From: Rhea pennata
Taxonomy: Eukaryota > Chordata > Aves > Rheiformes > Rheidae
Direction: 5' to 3'
Assembly (NCBI RefSeq): GCF_028389875.1
Contig: NC_084702.1
Coordinates: forward strand, 70,467,582-70,531,581
Length of the DNA: 64,000 nucleotides
Within the stretch, counting starts at the first letter, position 1; every line of letters starts with the position of its first letter. The notes below the pieces were generated by a model. The model saw nothing but the letters and a program-made list of their open reading frames with translations, was not told the DNA's origin and searched no databases. Positions 55,703-64,000 of the stretch are shown here, piece after piece. A program made the position numbers and the translations under genes.

Positions 55703-58700
55703 CTGCCGGCAAGAACACAGTAAGAGCCCGTGGGATCGTAGCTCCCTCCACCTACTGACTAGGGACAGAGCCTCTGCTGGAGCAATGTGCTATGGGGGCA
55801 CGGGCAGGTTCCTGGGGCATCAACATACTGCGCTGCTGTTTGCTAGGCTCCCTTACTGCTGCACAGTCCTCTGCTTCCTCACATCGCAGCCACAGCTTCC
55901 CTGAGCTGGCGTCTTGGGCAGGAGAGCTGCTGTTTCTCCAAGCTGTGGCAGAACCACCACGGTAGGACTGTGGTGCTTGGGGGATAAGGGAGAGTAGCCC
56001 AACACCCGCGGCATGTGCAGGTCTCAGCTGTACGCTCACGGCTTGAGCCCGATCACATCTAGGAGACAGAGCTGGGACCTGTGTCACCCTATGCTGGGCA
56101 GTTCTCAGCTCTTGCCCTGTGCTCTGTCCCACACACGTCCTGGCTGCAGGGATGGTGCTGATATGATCAGCATTACAAGCCTGGGACTGTGGTACAAGCG
56201 TGTTCACTAGTGGTGCCTGCTACTACAAGCAGTAGGAGGACTGTAAATCCTCGCCACTTAACTGGTGGTGGGTAGGATGGGTGCAATTTCCCTGCCTGCA
56301 GCATTTTTTGAGGCTCTCTGGAGAGGTGCCCTGTGTTGCTGGATCATAGGACATATTCTGGCTGTGCTGGAAGCCAAAGCTGACTCCGTCCCACACAGAA
56401 CAGCCCCGCTCCTCACCTGTGCAATTCCCCCGACCATCTTCTCCTTCACAACCACAGTCTCATCGTGGTCCTGGAAGGCAGCCGCTTTCTGGGCTGCCTT
56501 CACCAGATTGTCTGACGCCCTCTTCACAGCATTGCCAGCAGCCTGGAGCGGGCAAGAGGGAGAAGCAGCAGTGTAAGTCCCAGCCCGCTGAGCACAGCCT
56601 CACTCCGGGGCAAGACGCTCTCTTAGCGGCCATCCTCTCCTGTCGCTTCCAGGCACGATGAAGCCAGGGACACCGCAGGGGCACCCCAGGGTGCAGACCT
56701 GCTGAGGAGGCATCAGGGCCAGAGGAAAGATCCGGCCGTGGAGCACAAAGGAAAGAGGGGAGGGAGCAGGACGGAGACGAGGCTCCGGTACGTGGGGTAG
56801 CAAGGCATCAGCGGGCCTCCGGGAGCGCAGGCGAGAAGGGAGGCTGCGGGCAGGGGGAAGGCACTGGGAACAGCGCTGTGGGTTGCCACGTGCTCAGGGA
56901 GGCTTGGGGCCCGCCACTGCACAAGGACTGGATGCGGACTGAGTCAGAAAGCACGAGCGTGCCCAAGCTCGGGGAGCCCTGCCTGGGATGGGGGCCAGGT
57001 GGCGTGGGAGCCCTGTCCCCCGACTGGGATGGGCGCCAGGTGGAGCAGGAGCCCAGGAACTCCGCTTTCCTCCAGGCCAGGACGGGCCAGACCCGTGGGC
57101 GGGCCGAGCTGCCAGGCAGGAGCGGCGGCCGGCGCGCCAGGAGCTGCACGCAGATTCCTTTACATGGTTAGCTGCGCGTCGCCTCAGCAACCCGCTCATG
57201 ACCATTTCAGGCACTGCTGCTCCCAGCTGGGCTCCCGGGCCAGGGGGAGTCCTGTCCCAGGCCGGGCAGACACGGAGTCCCTTGCTCCAGTCCCATCTGA
57301 ACAGCGGGGCAGGGACTTTGGAGGGGTCTGGCTGACCCTCCCCAATCTTTGGCCCCAAGGAGCCACCCGTGCAGGCATTAACCCCTTGTGTGACATGGCC
57401 CTTGAGGGTTAACCCCCGAATGTCAGAGCAAGGCACTACAAAACATGGCCCAAACATTACCCTCCCGAATGCTAGGGATCTAGTGCACACATTTCAATCA
57501 TTCCCACGCCAGGCGATTAGGTCTGAATGCCTCCAGGCTCAGTAACCCAGCCCCGGAGTACAGCAGCCCAGGATTACATGTGTGCCGAGCACACAGCACA
57601 CAGTTAACCAGTGAAATCCAAGCCAGCTGGAGCTTATGCCCCAGTAACCACCACTGTCCTGTGCTAGGCGCCAGCCTCCAAGGACTTTACGGTTACCCTA
57701 CTTTCCCCTGTCCCTCCCGTGACAGGCCCAGTCACCAAGCCGGGGAGGTGGGGGCCCACAGTGCCCAAACATGCCCTTGATTTGGTGCACAGGAGCACTG
57801 ACGTGGCTAGTAGCAGTCATTTGTGGCAAGATACACAGGCCTGGCTGGGGCAGCACGCCAGGCCTGGCACGCTGCACCCACCTCAGGGCAGGAGTAGGCT
57901 CACAGCAGGCCACGGGCATTCCCTTAGAGCGCAGGGAGCAGCGGCGGCTGACGCACACTCACCTGAGCTGCCCGAGCCAGCTCTGCTCAACCTCTGCTTC
58001 CAGCAGGGAGCCCTCACGGTGCAGGCCCTGAGAAAGCCTCCAACGATGGCACGCAGGCAGGGAGCGGGAGCCTTGGGGAGACGCCTCTGCTCAAATACCC
58101 TTTTGCTGTGCTGCTGTCCTGTGCTAAGCTCCCTGCATGCTCTGATTTCACTTCTACCCACCCCCTGAGCACTCAGTTCGATGTTCAGGAGCTGGAAGGA
58201 GCCAATTAGTGCAGGAGGTGCACAGAGGCAGACTGGGACTCACCTGGAGCCTCTTCATGGCCTCTGAATCATGGTCAGCCTTCACCTTGCAGGCCACCAG
58301 GAGCTGCGCTGTGGAGGCAGCCACCTGCTTAGCTGACGAGATGAGTTTCTCTTCACTAGCATGGCCTTGCACTGCTGCATTGGCGGCTTCACACAGATTG
58401 TTGGTGGCAGCAGCCACCATGCGTGCCTGGAGGTAGAGAGGGTGTTAGAGAGGATGTGGGAGCCTCCTTGGGAGAGCATTTGCCCAGGGAGGTAGGGGAG
58501 CATGGGATGGAGACCAGCAGCTCCCACACTGCGATGCAGCTGGTGGAAGCAGAAGCAGGAAATGGGCTGCTTATTCCACAGAGGAGAAGCACAAGGGCAC
58601 AGCGTCCCCATGGTTGCAGCAGGACCTGCGAGAAGGATCTTCCCCAGCTCACAGACACTACATGCGTCCTTAATACTCACGGCTGAAATGAGTCCCTGGG

Positions 58701-60614
58701 ACCACTGTCCATCGTCCACTGCATTGGCTGGGATGGCGCCCACCTGTGAGCCAGGAGAAGAGGAGTGAGTCTCGCTGCCCCCTCGCTGCATCTCTTGCTG
58801 CGGGACACGAGAGCAGTGAGCAGAGCACACCGCAGTGTCCCCAGCCTGCCCTGCTGCCCACTCCCAGGATATCCCCTTTGCCGCAGGTAGTGCTGCCTGG
58901 TGGCACCTGCCTTTGCTGCTCCCTGTGCAGCCACCAAGTCCTGCAGCAGGTCAGGCCTCAGGTTCCCAGGCTTTGAGGACCCATGCCCCTGGGCCTGGCG
59001 CAGCACAGGTACCTCGGCTGCATGTCAGCGCTGCTGGGGCAGCCATCCTCTCCTGGAGCTGTCTTGCCAAAAGGGCAGGGAGGCACAGCCACAGACCCTG
59101 AGGCCATAAGGGATTAAACTAATGCTCCGCTTTACACAGGCCTTCAGCTCTTCCCTGGACCAGCTCTTGCATCAAAGCCCAGCAGCAGGAACAGGAACAG
59201 TTCTTCTAGAAACACACCCCGTCTCAAGCAAAAGATGACTGTAATGGAGAACCCACCACAGCCTTAGATCTATCTGCCCTTTCTGTTAAATCTCTGCACC
59301 TTATCTCTTAAAATCAGCTTCATGCCTGCAGCCACCGGACTAGTTTTACCTGTCTGCCTGACACAGGGCCCCTGGGATCACATTTGTGGTGAGCCCCTAT
59401 CAGCTGGGCTCTCTGACTGTGTTAATTAGACTAACTGCTGTGCATCTCCATGAGGAGGCTGATTTGTTGCCTGCTGGTTTTCCTCACACATCTCTGAACT
59501 ATCTCTCATGCTCCTATTTCCTCCTCCAGTATAATCCTTACTACATTTGGCTTTCCTCGGGGTGGTGTGCAGAGGGAAAATGCTGTTCACCAGCCACACT
59601 TGCCACAGCGTCTCTGAGCTGTTCTCTGTGTGAGCTCACCTACCATGGGCTGTGGAAGGCCCAAGACCCAAAGCACAGCTCAGGACTCCATAACTGCACA
59701 TACAGTGCTTCACTACAGACTTGCATGCTGCCTATTTCTATCCCCTTTCCAGCCTTACCTTCCCTTGGGCCACCAATTCTCGCTGGGCTGCTGAGGCTGC
59801 CTTCACCAGGGCACTTGTGGCTGCAGCAATGGATTTGGCAGCTTCTAGAATTTGTTCCTCAAAGTTCAGACTCTCATCTGCTTGCTGAAGATGAAAATAG
59901 GGGGTATGAGTCCTAGAGAGGGGTGCTGGGAAACAGGGTAGGGCAGGAAGCTACAGAAGTTGGCATTGGGGCAGAGGGGTGCACGTATATGGAGATGGAG
60001 AGAGGAACTATGGCTGTGGGACACAGAGCGGAAGACGCTGCCAGAGAAAGGTCCAGCTGGGGATGTGGCGAGGCAGTAGGAGTGCAGGAAGAGGAAGGAG
60101 ATGGATACACAGATAGGAGAGCCCTCAGCTTGCTCGAAGCTCAGCACAGGGCATCAGGCAAGGCTCAGCACCACTACCTTGGGCTTGGCCCTCGGTTTCA
60201 GCTGCTCCAGTTTCTTGGCTGCAGCCTCAATGGCAGCCGCTGCCCCCAGTAGCTCATTCTCAGCAATGACAGTGGGATCTTCTGGGTCAACCCACTCAGT
60301 CCCTACAGGAGACAGGAATCAAGACAGACATAGGGTAAACCTGCACATGGCCTCATTCCCGTTCGTAATCCCTAGCCCCACTCACTCCCACCTGTGGGGA
60401 TGGGGCAGGCTCTCACCTTACCTACTCCTATTAGCTACTCAGACCCAGACCGTAATTGTGGCCCTAGATTCTGTCCCTAAGATGGAACTAGCCCTAATAT
60501 GGGCTTACCTTTCATGGCCTCAGCAGCCTGGATGAGTTCAGTGACGGAGCTGGCCACGCGTTTAGAGAATCCAGCCAGCTGCTGCTTCAGCTCATGAGTC
60601 GGCTTCTGCAGGAT
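55571..60614 (-). CDS. TLN1: Talin-1, last seven exons (partial gene)
   Basis: Talin links integrin tails to actin at focal adhesions. The seven exons (60509-60614, 60178-60302, 59759-59884, 58681-58743, 58244-58426, 56417-56542, 55571-55702) sum to 861 bp, or 286 aa to the stop. They cover the end of rod bundle R12, the C-terminal actin-binding R13 (I/LWEQ) domain and the dimerisation helix. The actin-contact string ACKVKAD is intact. The end IRQQQYKFLPSELRDE points to TLN1 (TLN2 ends FLPTELREDEG-like). The last residues are EEQN instead of H. The upstream exons, which in human end before LQKPSPELKQQL, were not found in 60,615-64,000 and should lie beyond the window. Confidence 0.95.
56417..56542 (-). 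CDS. TLN1: TLN1 exon, second from the end
   Basis: Encodes AAGNAVKRASDNLVKAAQKA and AAFQDHDETVVVKEKMVGGI with AQ. The QDHDE stretch differs from the EEQENE of human talin-1 and is one residue shorter. Confidence 0.96.
58244..58426 (-). CDS. TLN1: TLN1 exon, third from the end
   Basis: Encodes ARMVAAATNNLCEAANAAVQ, GHASEEKLISSAKQVAASTA and QLLVACKVKADHDSEAMKRL with Q. It holds the KVK actin-contact residues of R13. Confidence 0.96.
58681..58743 (-). CDS. TLN1: TLN1 exon, fourth from the end
   Basis: Encodes VGAIPANAVDDGQWSQGLIS and A. 63 bp, almost identical to human talin-1 (V for L). Confidence 0.96.
59759..59884 (-). CDS. TLN1: TLN1 exon, fifth from the end
   Basis: Encodes QADESLNFEEQILEAAKSIA and ATSALVKAASAAQRELVAQG with K. 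42 codons, phase 0 at both ends. Confidence 0.95.
60178..60302 (-). CDS. TLN1: TLN1 exon, sixth from the end
   Basis: Encodes GTEWVDPEDPTVIAENELLG, AAAAIEAAAKKLEQLKPRAK and PK. It begins the R13 actin-binding bundle. Confidence 0.96.
60509..60614 (-). CDS. TLN1: TLN1 exon, seventh from the end
   Basis: Encodes ILQKPTHELKQQLAGFSKRV and ASSVTELIQAAEAMK. 106 bp, begins in phase 0. Confidence 0.95.
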
Positions 60615-63600
60615 CTGCGGGAAAGCAGCAGATATGAGCGACGTAGGCACAGCATGAAGCAGGTGATGGGTCCATAACCTCTCCTCCCCTGTGTGACCCT
60701 ACTTGCAGGCTCTCAACAACCCTGTATTTGCCCCTCACTCCCAAAATACATCTGCCTGGCACAGAGTCTGAAAGTCCTGCCTGGGGCCCAACCATCTTAG
60801 TTTCGCGCTGCTGTTAGTGCCACCCACCAGCCACGGCACTGCAAGGAGTCCCTCCTAGTCTATTCGAGGTGTTCTCCCCAGGGGAGGATGGTGGGTTCCC
60901 CAGTCCCCCCTGCCAGGTGCTGCCCCTTCCCTGTGTACGTATCAGTCGTTTGCAGCTTTCTAAAGTGACACTGGCCAGTCTCATTCTGCACAGGAAAAAG
61001 ATGATCTTTTCCTTAGCCCAGTGGAGTTCATCGCCTCTGGGACATCTTGCAGCAATGAGTTTTGCAGGTTTAAGTTACAGTCTCTTCCTGTATCCATCCC
61101 CTCCCCCAGGATTTCCCTCTTCTTCCAAAGCATTTCAAGGCCCAGAATCATTTTCTCCTCCCTTTCCCCATTTTTGGAAGTCTGGCTGCAAAATGTGGGA
61201 TATGAAGGGGAGGACAGTGGTGCCACATCCCAGTCTCTCACAACAGTCCTATACGGGCAGCCGGAGGAGCCCTGAGGAGAAGCACATTCCCCCGGAGCCC
61301 AGACATGCACACACCACAGCACACTCGAGGCCTCCCAGCCCACCACGCGCACGTGCACGTGCGCACAGAGTCCTGCTTCGCCGCGTATGCATGAACGGCA
61401 GAGCTCCCTGTCACCTGTCACACAGGCGGGGCGGAGAGCAGGCTCCAGACTCGGCACGGCACGGCCCGCGCGCACCCCGACCCGGCTCACGCGACACGCA
61501 CGGCGAGCGTCAGCCAGAGCAGGTGTGAGTACACACGCAGACAGAGACTGCAGGGTCCTTCCAAAAGTCCACGTGCATGCACAAAAACACACACGCACGC
61601 ACACACAGTGCCACCCCAGCATCAGGCTGGGCACACAAACACGCTGTGACCAAGGCTCGTGCAGAAGTTAGATACCGGGAATCACACCAGGTTTCACCTT
61701 ACCGGCTGAAAGGAAAGGACAGAGAAGAGAGAGAAGACGACAGTGAACGCCCTGACACGGACAAGAACGCGCTGGAGAAGAGGGTGCGCTCGGGGCAAGG
61801 CTCCTGCAGGCTCCGACAGCCATGCTGGGCACTAGGAGGGTGGGCTCAAACCCTGCGGGAGCCACAAGCGGAGGGGAAGCGGAGGGGAGAGAGTGGCAAG
61901 GAAAGGTGTGGTAGGGAGCACGGAAAGGCGGCTGTTCCCCAGAGAAGGGGCAAGGAGAGGCCAAAAAAAAAAAAAAAGAACTCGGAACAAAAGATCAGAG
62001 GTACCGGGTCAGGAGCAGTGCTACGATCATTCGCACATTCGTACTTCTGCCCGGTTCCCCAGGCATGCGGCCGGGCGTGCAGAGCCAGGGTCACCCCAGG
62101 ACGAGGCACGCCGTCTAGACTGAGAGCCTCCGAGGGCTGGAAACCCACCTACACCCAGAGCAGCTAAGGAGCGGCTGTCCTCCTCTTCCCCTTCTGCACC
62201 TTATTTCTACCCACTCTAGACTGTCAGACTACAGTTTTCAGCTATTAAATTTTTCTTTCTTTCTTTCTTTTTTTTTTTTTTGTGACAGAGGCCTATTGTT
62301 ACCAAATACCAATTCCCCATGGAGGTTCAAATTCCTTCCCCTCCCCAATGAAATATGTTAACTTTCTTACTCTTTTGCTAGGAGACATGTTTTCCATCCA
62401 GAACCAAATAACTCTTGCAGCTCTTAACTGAACTCTCATCAACCTCTTGTTCACACTCCGAATGAGGTGTCAGTTCCCAAAGGGATGGGAACATATCGAT
62501 GGATGTATCCCACTGATACAGCAACGGTCTTGCTGCTGCTGGGGTAGAGTCACATCCGTAATCTAACTTGAGATCTCCTATAGACAGGACAGGAACCAGC
62601 TCTGCTCCCTGAGCTACAGCAGCCCATGAGAGCCCACAGCTAGCTGCCCCAGCAGCACCTCCGTGTCCTTTTTACTCACTGCTCTCCAGAAACCTGCTGC
62701 CCTCTCATAAATGTGACCAGTGTTTTTGGTTCCTGCCTTCACAGACCAGTATGCTGTGACGGGTGTGGGACTCCAGAGTTGATTCTTACAGGAATTTCAT
62801 TCTGGACTTGTGTGGTGCCATCCCAGTAAATGTGCAGGATTTGCCTGTGGTCAAAAATCCCCAAACTGACAGCATACAGTGACAGCCAGTTTGCTATCAT
62901 AAGCACAACCAGCCAAAGTGCCATATTCTTAACTCTGTTGTCTGCTCTAACAATGTATTTAAAATTGCTAAATAGTCTCTGTCTAGAGCTAAATGTACCC
63001 TAGAGGCTATAAGCTTACTAAAACGCACCCCTAATGAACACTGTACGAGATGTACCATGTGATTGCTATTAAAGAGACATCACATGTCATTTGGACAATT
63101 ACACCCCAAATACAGCCAAATAGTACACTTCTGCAACTAGACCGACCTTGAGAATTGCTACACTAAGTTATCAGCCCAATCATCCGTTAACAACAGGTCA
63201 GCCAGAGAATTTCACCTAGTACCTCAGTCTTGGCTGTGATGATTTATGTGTGGCTAAAGCATTTTCCAGAAAGATGCTTGATCTAGATTCAGAGCACAGA
63301 AAACCCACTGCTTCCCTTGGGGTTGTATCCCAGCGGTCATCTCCTTCAGGTAAAACTTTGATTTCACCTGTGTCTGGTTTCAGTCTCCAGCCATCAGCTC
63401 CTGCCCACCTTATCTTGTTCTGCCAGCGTTAGTTACGCTCTCCTTAAAGGAACTCAGCCTTCTTTGCAGGAAACTAAATGACATAAGCTCTCTGGCCTTA
63501 CTTTTAGTGAACCTGAACAACTTGCGTTTAAACAATCCCATTTAACCAAATTAGTCAAGTCCTTGCTATTTTTCATTATTGTAATCCACGGTTATTGAAA

Positions 63601-64000
63601 ACTCCACAGGTTTTGTGCAACTTTCCAGTAAACTCAGCTTTATCTTTACTATCTTGCCAAAAATGCAAACTACTGGAACTACTTCATTGGATCCCTTCTT
63701 CCAATCCCTTGGCTAATCCATTCTTAATTTGCTTCATGTAAACCACACTGATCTTGTAGAGAGCTAATTAAAGCAGTCAACTGAATTACTCTGGAGGAGT
63801 AAGCTATAGGGAGAGTGGATCCAAAAGGTGCAGCTGGCCTTTGCAGTCAACAGCTCTGCCTCTGCAGGCACAGCTCATCTAACACTCTCTTTTACAAGCT
63901 TAACAAGCTCTGCTTTCACACTAGCTGATGTTTCTTACTCCCACCACCCTTAGTGGAAGCTGTTTCAGGATTTTGTTCCCGTGTTGTCGAATTTCCTGCC
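60615..64000. other. TLN1: Presumed TLN1 intron (at least 3.4 kb) running off the window
   Basis: No talin exon was recognised here. The first 1.6 kb is GC-rich with CA-rich low complexity (61,575-61,610). From 62,220 on it turns AT-rich and has no repeat family I can name; a 61-codon minus frame at 62,739-62,924 has no recognised relative. Confidence 0.5.
62245..62281. repeat. (TTTC)n / poly-T simple repeat
   Basis: A short TTTC run merging into 15 or more T, inside the presumed TLN1 intron. Confidence 0.85.

Noticed and set aside
61682-61700. A possible 3-base talin microexon (TTTCAG-CCG-GTAAGG on minus)
   Set aside because: Splice sites are perfect and the phase would fit, but a 3-base exon has no homology support and such matches arise by chance.
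62739-62924. A 61-codon minus frame with a hydrophobic start
   Set aside because: No family recognised, no splice context, and it lies in AT-rich presumed intron. Not enough to call a gene or an element.

Overview
The window is vertebrate nuclear DNA, most likely from a bird. Coding sequence is split into short exons with canonical GT/AG borders. The recognisable mobile DNA is CR1-type LINE, including two 3' ends with the avian-type terminal repeat of ATTCTGTG-like octamers. The gene-bearing part is very GC-rich and compact. A turtle or crocodilian is less likely but not excluded.

Four protein genes can be rebuilt exon by exon. CA9 (+, 15137-27880) encodes a membrane-bound carbonic anhydrase. 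An APH1 family gamma-secretase subunit (-, 30022-36998) follows tail to tail. TPM2, beta-tropomyosin (-, 38729-51608), has two first exons, two mutually exclusive exons 6 and three alternative last exons. TLN1, talin-1 (-, 55571-60614), is represented only by its last seven exons; the rest lies beyond the right edge. From memory, human 9p13.3 has the order CA9-TPM2-TLN1. The window matches that order except for an extra APH1 gene between CA9 and TPM2. The two known human APH1 genes sit beside the other membrane CA genes (APH1A-CA14 at 1q21, APH1B-CA12 at 15q22), so this APH1 looks like the third ohnolog of the paralogon.

Layout: 1-13,800 is non-coding, with two CR1 3' ends and simple repeats. 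14,085-15,140 holds a minisatellite and the CpG-rich CA9 promoter, with a TATA box, an AP-1 site and a HIF-type core. 15,137-28,081 is CA9, and 28,082-29,095 separates its 3' end from that of APH1. 29,096-37,300 is APH1, whose promoter has a full CRE and a four-copy 19-bp GC-box array. 38,522-51,608 is TPM2, with minisatellites in two introns and another just upstream. 51,609-54,315 holds the TPM2 upstream region. 54,316-60,614 is the 3' part of TLN1, followed by at least 3.4 kb of apparent TLN1 intron.

The genes do not form one pathway. TPM2 and TLN1 both act on actin filaments, APH1 is a scaffold of gamma-secretase, and CA9 is a pH regulator. They are together because an ancestral block has been conserved. 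The exon sums are frame-consistent: CA9 374 aa, APH1 256 aa, TPM2 284 aa (long) or 248 aa (short), and TLN1 286 C-terminal aa. No translation disruption was found in the host genes.
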